Shown: piece after piece, positions 9,652 through 18,501 of the stretch
Layout: the number at the start of each line of letters is the position of its first letter
How positions within the stretch are numbered: the stretch's first letter is position 1
NCBI GenBank assembly: GCA_012295225.1
Contig: WMKK01000014.1
Location: forward strand, 1-64,000
Source of the DNA: Ostreococcus mediterraneus
Lineage: Eukaryota > Chlorophyta > Mamiellophyceae > Mamiellales > Bathycoccaceae
Direction of reading: 5' to 3'
DNA length: 64,000 nt
Position numbers and translations under genes: made by a program
Notes under the pieces: generated by a model
The model's input: only the letters and a program-made list of their open reading frames with translations
The model's database searches: none
What the model was told of the DNA's origin: nothing

Positions 9652-10591
9652 ATGAGCGCGCGATCGGCTTTGCTCGCCTTCTCCAAGCGCTCTACCGCGT
9701 TCGCGCCGATGACGGCGCAAACTATAGGGTTCAAAGCGTATTCCACCGGTACGTCGTCCGACGTCGACCGCGACCGACACCGTCGCGCGCGCGTGACGGT
9801 GCCGATGATGATGATGTGGATAGACTCTACATGGCGTGATGACGACATCCATCCATCGAGACGATCGATCGATCGATCGATCGATGACGATGACGCGTGG
9901 GCGCTGGCGCGTGTGATGGACGCGAGTGATGGATGGGATGTGCGCGCGCGGATGCGGGCGAGGCAACCAGGCGAGGCAACCGGGCGGCGACTCGCGCGCG
10001 CGACGCGCGGGCGACGGAGAGGCCCCCACGAGGGCGACTCGAATGTTGACTGACGATGTATACGTGCGCGCTCGCGCGGTGTGTGACGACGACGACGCAG
10101 TTATTGAAGGGTTGAAGTACGCCGCGTCGCACGAATGGGCGAAGATCGAAGGTGATGTGGCGACGATTGGGATCACCGACCACGCGCAGGTACGCGCGCG
10201 GCGCCAACCGCTTGGGGGCCCCCAGCTCGACCGCGTCGTTCGCCGTCGTGTCTCGGACATGCACTGACCGTTTGATGTGTACACGCTGCGTTGGAAACGA
10301 AAACTTTAGGCTGAATTGGGTGATATTGTGTACGTTGAACTCCCGGAAGTGGGTTCCACGGTTGAGAAGTCGGCCACTTTTGGCGTCGTGGAGTCTGTGA
10401 AAGCCGCGTCGGATGTCTACTCGCCGCTTTCTGGTGAAGTCATCGCTGTCAACGAATCGTTGGCTGATACCCCGGGTGCGGTGAACGAATCTGCTTTCAC
10501 GGATGGCTGGCTCATGAAGATCAAGCTGTCTTCGCCGGGCGAGGCCGCCAGCCTCATGGATGCCAAGGCGTACGAAGCGAGCTACCAATAA
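9652..10591 (+). CDS. GCSH: Glycine cleavage system H protein, mitochondrial, three exons
   Basis: Exons are 9652-9748, 10101-10189 and 10310-10591, giving 155 residues. Donors are GTACGT and GTACGC, acceptors GACGCAG and CTTTAG, and the frame is kept across both. Residues 1-32 ([17 protein letters not shown]...) are rich in S, R and A, as in a mitochondrial presequence. The lipoyl domain follows: '[19 protein letters not shown]', then '[10 protein letters not shown]', then the lipoylation site VESVKAASD with lysine 93. The H protein carries the aminomethyl group between the P, T and L proteins of glycine decarboxylase, which is needed for photorespiration. The length matches the family. Intron 1 holds (GATC)n and GATGATG simple repeats. 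Confidence 0.95.
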
Positions 10592-10895
10592 ATTTGCAAT
10601 TTGCGGGAAAACATTTCACATTAAACGGCGCAACGCGCCAGTGTATAGCTTCATCTCGGTCGTGCTAGCGCAGCACGCATCGATCGAGAAACACGTATAC
10701 CTGTTTTAACTATCGATCACACTCATTTGATTTCTGAACGCGCATGATGTCCGCATCGGAAATGTCACGTCGGCGCTCTTCAGTTCGTCGCGCCGAGCGA
10801 CGACGCGCTTCACTCCTCGTCCACGCGTCGTCCTCGCACCCAACCTACGTTGTCCACGGGATCGCAAAGAGAGAGAAGTCACAGACGGTTGCGAG
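10592..10895. other. Intergenic, no confident gene
   Basis: About 300 bases lie between the H protein and the next small gene. An open frame beginning with an ATG at 10744 is R/S-rich and overlaps the next gene in another frame. It could be a leader exon, but no convincing splice sites were found. Confidence 0.4.
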
Positions 10896-11327
10896 ATGGT
10901 ATTCTCACCGCGCTCGTCTCCGCCCGATGCATCTACGTCGCATAGCTCGTCGTCGCCAGGCGAAGAAGGCGGCGATGAGCGCCGATCGCAATCCTCCTCG
11001 TTTACAACCTCTACGTCCCACACGCGAACGAACGACGCGCCACCGCAACCGGGGTTTCGTCGTGGCGTGTATTTATACGATACCACGAATGTGGCTAAAG
11101 CGCACAGGTGTAACGACAGATTAGAAGACGTCGTACAAGGTTTGTTTGAAGGCAATCCGTTGCTTACGGTGCCGCCGGCGTGGAAGCTTTTCACGCAGTG
11201 TCTACGTAGCGCTGAGGGTGAAGAGCCGCGAGATCCGTTTTTGTATCATACACCAAAATGGCTCGAAGCTCAGCGCGCGCGTGAACGGGAGAAGAAACAT
11301 CGCGGGTGGTTTAGCGGCGGCGGCTGA
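10896..11327 (+). CDS. Unknown 143-residue protein
   Basis: I do not recognise this gene. Residues 1-50 are serine- and threonine-rich and disordered. Residues 55-130 look structured and natural, with 'GVYLYDTTNVAKAHRCND', then 'VVQGLFEGNPLLTVPPAWKLF', then 'DPFLYHTPKWLEAQRARERE'. The C-terminus is basic and ends in a glycine run. Codon use matches its neighbours. The N-terminus is unsure, because an upstream exon could supply a targeting sequence. It converges on the oligopeptidase gene with an 80-bp gap. Confidence 0.6.
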   Translation: MVFSPRSSPPDASTSHSSSSPGEEGGDERRSQSSSFTTSTSHTRTNDAPPQPGFRRGVYLYDTTNVAKAHRCNDRLEDVVQGLFEGNPLLTVPPAWKLFTQCLRSAEGEEPRDPFLYHTPKWLEAQRAREREKKHRGWFSGGG

Positions 11328-11407
11328 CTGACTCGTGTGACAAATATTTAGAAACACTTTGTAAAAACAGTATGGAAACATGATTAAAACGCGCAGTCAG
11401 CAACTCA

Positions 11408-13771
11408 TTACTTATCCCACGTCGGTCGAACGTCGCCGCATAATCCTAACGCATCCAGCGTGAACGCGTGCTCAAACGCCGTTTGTTTATAGTGCTGGTA
11501 TCTGTCTGAAGCCGAAAAGTGACCAGCGCTCAGGTCGGTTTTCAGCAACACGCGCGAGCCATTCGTGACTGACTCTCTGAGGCGTGCGGCGTACTTGGCT
11601 GCTTCCCAATAAGCGACTCTTGGATCGTGTAAGCCGGCGGTAATCAAAACATCGGGCTTTGCGCTACTGGTAATGTTTTCCATGGGAGAATATTGCGACA
11701 TGTACTCGTAATACACCTCTTCGTTTGGATTGCCCCATTCGAGCCATTCACCAGTGGTCAGAGGGATTGAAGGGTCGCACATTGACGTCAAAACGTCCAC
11801 GAATGGCACGCCTGCAACGACGCAGCGGAACAAATCTGGACGCATGTTCAATACGGCGCCCATGAGTAAACCACCAGCGCTTCTACCGGTGATGGCGAGA
11901 GAGCTCGGTTGCGTCCAACCAGTAGCCACCAATGACTCGGCGACGTCGATAAAGTCGTGAAAGGTGTTCATTTTTGTCGTGTACTTGCCCATTTTTTCAT
12001 ACCAATCCCGACCAAGTTCACCGCCTCCTCTGATGTGGGCGACGGCGATGGCAATCCCGCGATCCATCAAAGGCACTGCGGTTCTCATAAACGTTGGGTC
12101 GTTAGAGATGCCGTACGAACCATAGCCTTCGAGTAACAGCGGCCCTTTGTGCGTGCGCTTGTCCGTTCTATACGCGATGGATACTGGAACCTTAACACCA
12201 TCGCGCGCTGTGATTTCGAGGCGCATCGTAGTGTACTTGCTCGAATCGAAACCCTTCACGGGAGTCGTCTTCACAGGCTTGGCGTCCTTGGTGTTCATGT
12301 CGTACAAATACACCGTCCGCGGGCTCACCAAGGATGAATACGAGACGTAAATCTTCGATGTATCCCACACCTGATTCGCACCAACGCAACGCAGCGTCTC
12401 GCCTGCAACGGAGGGATAGACCAATGCGTTTTCACTTGGCCACACAGTCTTGTGCCACTCCTCTACGCGTTCGTTGAGTGGATTGAATCGCAAAACCCAA
12501 ATCGCGGAAAATCCGTTCTCGCGACCGTCAATAATTAAGTGGTCTTTGCACGCGAAGAAACTTTCCAACGTTCTTTTGTCATCAAAAGTAAACGTCGGTG
12601 CATTGGTGCTGTCGACGAGCGGTACCCAGTGCTCTTGCGAAACGTCATCGATCGTCGGCGTCATGAGCAAGTCAAAATTAATTCGACCATCCTTGTTTGT
12701 GAGCACAAAGAACCTGTCGCCGCGATGTTCGAGATAATAACGATGACCCGTTCGACGTGCTTGCACCAACTTCGGCTGTTGCGAGGCCTCGGACTCTAAA
12801 TCAATCAAGTAAACTTCATTTGTTTCCGTGGACTCGGATTCGAGCGTCATGAATCGACCGCTTGAAGATCGACCAAATCCAACGTTGAAGCATTCGTCTT
12901 TTTCTTCCAGAACGCACACGTCGTCGGCTTGCGGCGTGCCCATGATGTGTCGCCAAACCTTGTCAGGCCTATGGGCGTCATCAAACGTGGCGTAATACAC
13001 CTCTCGATTCACCCCGCCACCCCAACTAACGCCGCCAGCGACGCCTGACAGCACGTCTTCTAACATGTCACCGCTCGTCAAATCCTTGAAGCGCACTGTA
13101 TACGTTTCATACCCGGTGTCGTCAATGGCGTACGCCAATACATCGTGCGTCGGAGACGGCTTGAACCCACCAAGCGAACAATATCGCATGTCCTTCGCGA
13201 CGGCATTGACGTCGAGCACGGTTTCAACCGTCTTACTCCCGCGCTCGACGCGACACACGATGGGATACGCCGCGCCCTTCTTCGTGCGCACAAAGTATTC
13301 AAAGTCACCCCACGCGAATCGCACATCCTCATCCGTTTCTTCGATACCAGCGATGATTTCATCATACACCTTTGTTTCCAGCGCCTTCAAATGCGCCGTG
13401 TGTGCCTCGGTGTACGCATTCTCGGCGGTTAAATACTCCAACACGCGCGGGTCCTTGCGCTCGTCATCTCTCAACCAAAACAAATCATCGACGCGTTCGC
13501 GCGCGGGATTCATAGCGTTGTCGCCGCGAAACTCGCCTTCGACCGCGCCAAACTTCACCACGTGCGGTTTGCGTTCGCACGTCGGAGGCTTCGGTGCGCG
13601 CGCATCGTCGGCGGGACACCGCGCGTGCGTCGTTGCCGATGAAGACGACGCCGACGACGCCGACGCGCCTCGCGCGAGCTTTTGCCCGCGCTTGGGCGCG
13701 CGACTCGCGAGATTGCGCGCGATGGCGTACGCCACGCCCACGCCGAGCGCGAGCGGCGCTAACGGGCGCAT
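11408..13771 (-). CDS. Oligopeptidase B-like serine protease (S9A)
   Basis: The protein has 787 residues when started at 13771. The frame stays open upstream to 14014 but that part is arginine- and alanine-rich and overlaps the divergent gene. A short hydrophobic stretch (LAPLALGVGVAYAIA) at the N-terminus may anchor or target the protein. A seven-bladed propeller region spans about 80-500 and the alpha/beta-hydrolase catalytic domain about 530-780. The catalytic serine is in 'AITGRSAGGLLMG' (serine 631), the acid is in 'GLHDPRVAYW' and the histidine in 'LSAGHFSASDRY'. The 'WLEWGNP' segment is typical of oligopeptidase B, which cuts peptides after basic residues. Cellular location is not clear. 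Confidence 0.9.
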   Translation of the reverse strand: MRPLAPLALGVGVAYAIARNLASRAPKRGQKLARGASASSASSSSATTHARCPADDARAPKPPTCERKPHVVKFGAVEGEFRGDNAMNPARERVDDLFWLRDDERKDPRVLEYLTAENAYTEAHTAHLKALETKVYDEIIAGIEETDEDVRFAWGDFEYFVRTKKGAAYPIVCRVERGSKTVETVLDVNAVAKDMRYCSLGGFKPSPTHDVLAYAIDDTGYETYTVRFKDLTSGDMLEDVLSGVAGGVSWGGGVNREVYYATFDDAHRPDKVWRHIMGTPQADDVCVLEEKDECFNVGFGRSSSGRFMTLESESTETNEVYLIDLESEASQQPKLVQARRTGHRYYLEHRGDRFFVLTNKDGRINFDLLMTPTIDDVSQEHWVPLVDSTNAPTFTFDDKRTLESFFACKDHLIIDGRENGFSAIWVLRFNPLNERVEEWHKTVWPSENALVYPSVAGETLRCVGANQVWDTSKIYVSYSSLVSPRTVYLYDMNTKDAKPVKTTPVKGFDSSKYTTMRLEITARDGVKVPVSIAYRTDKRTHKGPLLLEGYGSYGISNDPTFMRTAVPLMDRGIAIAVAHIRGGGELGRDWYEKMGKYTTKMNTFHDFIDVAESLVATGWTQPSSLAITGRSAGGLLMGAVLNMRPDLFRCVVAGVPFVDVLTSMCDPSIPLTTGEWLEWGNPNEEVYYEYMSQYSPMENITSSAKPDVLITAGLHDPRVAYWEAAKYAARLRESVTNGSRVLLKTDLSAGHFSASDRYQHYKQTAFEHAFTLDALGLCGDVRPTWDK

Positions 13772-13859
13772 GACGACGACGGTTGCGGTCGCGAGTGCGC
13801 GCGAGAGAGAGACTCGAAATGGCGTCACTCGACGACGACGACGACGACGACGACGAGGC
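13772..13859. promoter_or_regulatory. 88-bp divergent promoter between oligopeptidase and tRNA methyltransferase
   Basis: Only 88 bases separate the proposed start codons of two divergent genes. The stretch includes a (GAC)n run. Both core promoters must lie here or overlap coding sequence. Confidence 0.45.
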
Positions 13860-15239
13860 ATGGCGAGCGGCGTCGCACGCGCGGAACGAGGAGGTGACGA
13901 CGACAGCGACGACAGCGACGGCTTCGCGACGGCGACGGCGACGGCGACGGAGTCGATGGCAGCGACGATGGAGGCTGGTGCGGCGGCGGCGGTGGAGAGG
14001 CTCACGGCGCGCATCGATGCATTGCGCGTCGCATTGCGCGCGCGAGACGATCGCTACGAGGCTGAAATGGCACCCAATGGACGGTCGTGTAAGGCGGCGA
14101 TCGATTCCGATCCGGAATGGCGCGCCGAGTACGAAGAGTTGAAGAGACTTGAACGCGACGCCGCGGGCGTGCCTCGCGACGGGTGCTGCGCGTTTTACGT
14201 GTCGAGAAAACGCAGGTTTTGTATCTCGAGAGCGCGTGATGGTGGCACGATGTGCACGTTGCATAAACCATTTGAAGGTGTTGATGCCATGACACCGTCT
14301 GTGGTCGAGGCGGTGCTTGAACGCGAGGCTTGGAGACGGGTCGTGGTGACGCCGGTGGATGACGGCTCAAATGGCGACGCCGGCGCCTCGTCTTCGAATT
14401 CGGCTGCACGAAGACGGAAAACGAATGTCAATCGTCGAATGAAGAAGATGACAAACCCACTGGCGGTGCAATTTCAAACACCAAAGGTTTTAGATGACGC
14501 CTATTGGTCGCGCGCGTACCAAGGCGAACATTTGAGCGCGCCTTTGTTAGTTGACGTCGGCACCGCCAAGGGTGGTTTTATCAAAGCGCTGGCGTCTGAC
14601 TGTGCCGAGGAGTGCACGACGGCTAAAAGTGGAGTGGTGTACAATTTATTAGGTGTAGAAATTTTCGACATTCTTGTCGACGCCGCGAATGCGTGGGTAA
14701 AGGAGAACGCGTCAACGCTCAAGCGCAGAGCGCATTTCGTTGGATGCAACGCGAACGTGTCGTTAACGGCGTTGAATATGCCAAACGTTCGAGCGATATG
14801 CATCCAATTTCCCGATCCGTGGTCTAATAAACCAAATCGTCGAGTAGTGACTCCGGAATTTGTCGATGATCTCGCCGCGATATTACCTAGCGGTGGCGAA
14901 ATATATTGTTGTTCAGACGTTCGTGCGTTGGCTGAGGAAATGTACGACGTCGTTTCTCAAAACGAACATTTCGTCTTGGACGAACGCACGTACGAGCGCG
15001 TCGGGGAAATGCCAGAAAAGGCGAATCCGGAATTTGTGCCTGAATTCGACGCCGCGCACAAGTACAATTGGATCAAAAATACACACGTAAGAGACGACAA
15101 CGAGGACGACAACGGCGAAGACAAAGACATCCCGCGCCGCTGGCTCAACGCCAATCCATATGCCGCGTACACCGAACGCGACATCGTGTGCGAAGGTAAA
15201 TGGAGAGCAGTGTATAGATGTGCGATGATTCGCATATAG
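13860..15239 (+). CDS. tRNA (guanine-N7)-methyltransferase, TrmB family, with TRM13-type CCCH zinc finger
   Basis: The protein has 459 residues. The frame is open further upstream, but only inside the divergent gene, so the ATG at 13860 is taken. Residues about 30-100 are a helical region. At about 109-135 lies a cysteine/histidine cluster (C, 'SRKRRFC', then 'GGTMCTLH') matching the small CCCH finger found at the N-terminus of TRM13 methyltransferases. The C-terminal part is a TrmB fold: SAM-binding 'LLVDVGTAKGGF', 'LLGVEIFDILVDAA', the hallmark FPDPW at about 317-321 followed by 'NKPNRRVVTPEF', and 'LPSGGEIYCCSD'. TrmB enzymes make m7G46 in tRNA. A finger of this type is not part of standard TrmB, so the combination is notable. 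No transit peptide is obvious. Confidence 0.85.
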   Translation: MASGVARAERGGDDDSDDSDGFATATATATESMAATMEAGAAAAVERLTARIDALRVALRARDDRYEAEMAPNGRSCKAAIDSDPEWRAEYEELKRLERDAAGVPRDGCCAFYVSRKRRFCISRARDGGTMCTLHKPFEGVDAMTPSVVEAVLEREAWRRVVVTPVDDGSNGDAGASSSNSAARRRKTNVNRRMKKMTNPLAVQFQTPKVLDDAYWSRAYQGEHLSAPLLVDVGTAKGGFIKALASDCAEECTTAKSGVVYNLLGVEIFDILVDAANAWVKENASTLKRRAHFVGCNANVSLTALNMPNVRAICIQFPDPWSNKPNRRVVTPEFVDDLAAILPSGGEIYCCSDVRALAEEMYDVVSQNEHFVLDERTYERVGEMPEKANPEFVPEFDAAHKYNWIKNTHVRDDNEDDNGEDKDIPRRWLNANPYAAYTERDIVCEGKWRAVYRCAMIRI

Positions 15240-15349
15240 TCATCTAGCTTAACCATAGTCGTAACGCGCGCCAACCAACCTTGCAACAATCGCGGCGCTT
15301 GAGGTGTAAAAAAATTAGGGGCGGGGGACTTGCGCAAGACGCCCCAAAA

Positions 15350-15396
15350 CTGCCGCAATTTGCATTGCACTTGCGTCTTGCAGGTGCAAGGTGCCC
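15350..15396 (+). repeat. Direct repeat copy 1 (CTGCCGCAATTTGCA...)
   Basis: This copy begins CTGCCGCAATTTGCA, continues with TTGCACTTGCGTCTTGCAGG and runs into a C-tract. It matches the copy at about 16491-16540 in order and spacing, except for an 8-12 base insertion in the second copy. Confidence 0.6.
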
Positions 15397-16490
15397 CCAT
15401 TTTTAGAGTAAGGCTGAAAATAAGGGAGAAAGGCGCCATGTGTCCGAAATATGGGCCGTGTGGCCAGGTGGCCAGGTGGCCAGTCCGGGACACCACCCTA
15501 ATAGATAACTTCCGGGTGTTCCGAACGAGAAATTGCTTGACCAGTTATGACCAGGGACGAGTCCCCCTGCCGCGCGCGTTCGACCGCCGCCGGCGTCGCT
15601 CGTCGACATCTCGAATGCAACGTCGTGCGCGATGGTGTTTTGTGTAATTTAGCACAGTTTCGCACCCGCCGCGACGGCGTCGGCGCGCCTGTGCTCGATC
15701 ATGTGCGGCATTTCACTCAATGTGCAGCGATGCCAAATGGGAGTCCCTTTGGGGCCTTGAGTCATAACTGGTGGATATTTACACATTGCGACGTCGGTAG
15801 CGCGCACCGTGCATGTGGGCCAATGCCAAATACAACGAAAACGGGTAGATATCTACCATATGTATTCACTCGCTTAATTTTGTTTCATTTGATTACACAC
15901 CCACGCGTCGGCGGTTTGCTAAATCTGTAAAGAATGTAAAGAATCCAGTCTTTCCTAGTCATTTTGGCCCAGATTGCAAAACCATACGCACATGTAAAAC
16001 ATAAACGGTAACTCCGGATCGATATCTCGATTTCCTGGTCATAATTGGTCGTTGAGCCCCCCAAATGTTCACCAGCCTCTATCGTCGCCGTGCGGGCGTA
16101 AAACTCAGCACATGCACTGAAGAAGATGTAGACACACGTATTATGCATGCCTGTACGTCATCCTGCGACGTACATCGCGGCAGCGACGCGTCTAGAGGTC
16201 GATATCTGCAACGTGCCAAAATGGACATTTTAAACCATATCGGCGACGCGAGCGCATCATTCGGCGCGTTTGAGTCGTCCACGGGTGTGTTATTATATTT
16301 ACTTTCGACCGCGTACGGCGCTGACGGTGCGTACACGCGCGACGTCGACGTGCGCACGTATTTGAGAGGTAGCTGTAAACACGTTTTTGAATTCCTACCT
16401 ACTTGCGCCCTTTTTTGCACTTGACCCACTCATCGACCAATTATAACTCAAGAAATCGAAATTTCAGGCGACGCTTAGGGAAATAGGATA

Positions 16491-16540
16491 CTGCTGCAAT
16501 TTGCACCTGCAATTTTGCACTTGCATCTTGCGGGTAAAAT
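16491..16540 (+). repeat. Direct repeat copy 2 (CTGCTGCAATTTGCA...)
   Basis: This is the second copy of the repeat at about 15350, again followed by a C-tract. It lies about 90 bases upstream of the P2X start codon. Confidence 0.6.
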
Positions 16541-16627
16541 TTCCCCCCCCTAAAAAATATAGGTCAACCGATCGAAGGAATAATCTCACGAAGGCGCGCG
16601 GCACACCACCGCGCCCGCGCACTCGCG

Positions 16628-18388
16628 ATGGGGTTAACCACCACACTCACCGCGCTCGGGCGCTCTATGGCGTACACCACGCCAAAGTACGCCAAAATCA
16701 TCGACTACCGCTTAGCGTTGAGCAACTTGGCGTGTCAGGTGTTGATCACCTTCTACGTTCTATACGCGCTCATTCGCGGAAAGACGTACTTGCAAACGGA
16801 AGTACCGATTGGCCGGGTCACGAATTGGGGTTCAGGCACCGCTAACTTTGCCGCCGTGCAAACTGCGGCGCGGACGGCGACGATGCTGACGACGCAAACG
16901 TTCGGTGGAGAAGAGTTTACGATTCTACCCTGCTCGAGCTTGGCGGCAGCTACGGCTTTGGATGATTACAACTTTGTGTTCGACGATACCTGGGTGTATG
17001 CAAACGCGGCGTGTGCGTATTTAACGGCGGATGAATTAATCACAAAGGAAACACGCGGGGGTATGTTTATTTCCACGCATGCGACGCAGACGATTACTTA
17101 TCGAGTGCCGTCGTCGGGCACGTGCGCGACGAATGTAAATTTAAATTTTATTGACGAGGCCGGCAATCCTGTCAATGTCGCTCTGGATTCGGAAGTTAAC
17201 AACGTATGCTACTACAAAAAGTCTACTGACTGGCTCTTCATCGGCGCTGAGCACACATCGATCGGAATCGCGCACGAATTTGAGACGGCGTCGGATATTT
17301 TTGCCGCGCAAAATCCGAAAACGTACGTGCGACGCCCGGGCTCGAATGAGAATCTTATCACTTTTGAATCCGGCAGCAGCATCTCACTGACGCTCAAGCA
17401 AATTCTTGATGTTGCACAAGTTGATTTGGATAAGCGATACGAAGATCAGCCAGGTGATTTCGCTGTTTCCGCAAACGGTCTCACTGGCTCGGTTGACGCC
17501 AACCGCGGTCCAATGATGCGACTCGCTGGATTACGCTTGAATGCCAAGCTCATGTATTACAACTACAATTTGGATGGCTCTTCGCAAACCACGGGCGACT
17601 CTGATCCGTACTGCATCTTGGAAATCGAGCCTTCCATAACTTGGACGTCACTCGGTCAATCCATCACCTATCGTTCTAAACGAGACAATATCGATGATCC
17701 GCTTCGCACGGCTGATGGCCAACCTGAAGGCTACGTGATGAATATGTACAGATATGGCGTGCATATTGACATTTCAACGAGTGGTATCGTCGGATCTTTC
17801 AACTACGTATACTTTATCAACGTTGTCATCAGTGGTCTCGTACTCCTTCGAGTCGCCACGACGATTTGCGATTTGATTGCAAAGTACGGCTTGGGTACGC
17901 GCTCGAGTATTTATTCCAGACACATGGTTGAAGAAACCAACTTTGAGCGCGAAGCGGCTCGATACGCCGTGCAAGGTATGATGGCTATTGATTCCTACCA
18001 CCAAGCGGATACCTCTGGTCATGGAGGCTTGGACATTGATGAACTGAAAGAACTCATCATGAAGGCGTTCAACCGCTCGACCGACGTGGGCTTGACGAAC
18101 GTCGAAAAGGGTTCGATTCGCAAAGACCTCAACCGCCTCAGCGAAAGCGAGTGCAAATGGTTGGCGAGCGCGGTCATGTCTAGCGGAGATAGCGAAGCGA
18201 TGAAGCGATACTCGCAAGGTTTACCCAAGATGACGTACGCCGAACTCTCCAAGCAAAACATTGGTCTCGATGAATGGATCGAGCTCATCACTGAGTCTTC
18301 CATGACTGTGCCGCTGTTGAAGAAAATCATCGAGATGGACGAAGAAGAAGCTAAGAGCCGAGAAAAATTTGCGGAATATCTCGGTTAA
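16628..18388 (+). CDS. P2X-type ATP-gated cation channel with C-terminal EF-hand-like region
   Basis: The protein has 586 residues in a single exon. The N-terminus has the P2X layout: 'AYTTPKYAKIIDYRL' (compare Y-x-T-P-K), then TM1 at about 30-50 ending 'ALIRGKTYL'. A long extracellular loop with several cysteines follows. TM2 lies at about 390-412, with 'LLRVATTICDLIAKYGLG' matching the conserved end of P2X TM2. P2X channels are trimers, and O. tauri is known to have one. Beyond TM2 there is a cytosolic tail of about 170 residues, much longer than usual. It includes an EF-hand-like loop DTSGHGGLDIDE (about 460-471) and helical, charged sequence. Calcium binding by this loop is inferred, since position 5 is histidine. 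Confidence 0.85.
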   Translation: MGLTTTLTALGRSMAYTTPKYAKIIDYRLALSNLACQVLITFYVLYALIRGKTYLQTEVPIGRVTNWGSGTANFAAVQTAARTATMLTTQTFGGEEFTILPCSSLAAATALDDYNFVFDDTWVYANAACAYLTADELITKETRGGMFISTHATQTITYRVPSSGTCATNVNLNFIDEAGNPVNVALDSEVNNVCYYKKSTDWLFIGAEHTSIGIAHEFETASDIFAAQNPKTYVRRPGSNENLITFESGSSISLTLKQILDVAQVDLDKRYEDQPGDFAVSANGLTGSVDANRGPMMRLAGLRLNAKLMYYNYNLDGSSQTTGDSDPYCILEIEPSITWTSLGQSITYRSKRDNIDDPLRTADGQPEGYVMNMYRYGVHIDISTSGIVGSFNYVYFINVVISGLVLLRVATTICDLIAKYGLGTRSSIYSRHMVEETNFEREAARYAVQGMMAIDSYHQADTSGHGGLDIDELKELIMKAFNRSTDVGLTNVEKGSIRKDLNRLSESECKWLASAVMSSGDSEAMKRYSQGLPKMTYAELSKQNIGLDEWIELITESSMTVPLLKKIIEMDEEEAKSREKFAEYLG

Positions 18389-18501
18389 ATTTACATTAAA
18401 AACGCGTTGCCATCTGGTATTTTGAATTTTAATACAACAACCACGTACAAGTTGTACCGGTATTGTACACTACTACTACGTTCTATGACTCGTCGCCGCC
18501 G

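Larger units (their letters stand above)
15240..16627. other. 1.4-kb gene-free, AT-richer block with direct and inverted repeats
   Basis: No open frame here looks coding. The block carries two direct repeats (about 15350-15396 and 16491-16540), three GATATC sites including the palindrome GGTAGATATCTACC (about 15844-15857), and several copies of GTCATAACTGG-like motifs in both orientations (near 15540, 15767, 16040 and 16430). It also has a GGCCAGGT tandem at about 15460-15485. Base composition differs from the surrounding coding DNA. Confidence 0.55.

Noticed and set aside
9253-10284. Long open frames on both strands around the 8-bp repeat (RSFGRSVV-type proteins)
   Set aside because: They arise from a tandem repeat whose unit is not a multiple of three, so every frame stays open; the H protein exons explain the coding signal.
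13783-14142. Alternative start for the methyltransferase region (MRSRVRARERLEMASLDDDD frame)
   Set aside because: It is in a different frame from the methyltransferase and turns into a poly-arginine shadow after 50 residues.
16065-16424. 119-residue frame in the 15.2-16.6 kb spacer
   Set aside because: No recognisable domain, codon use unlike neighbours, and it overlaps an equal antisense frame.
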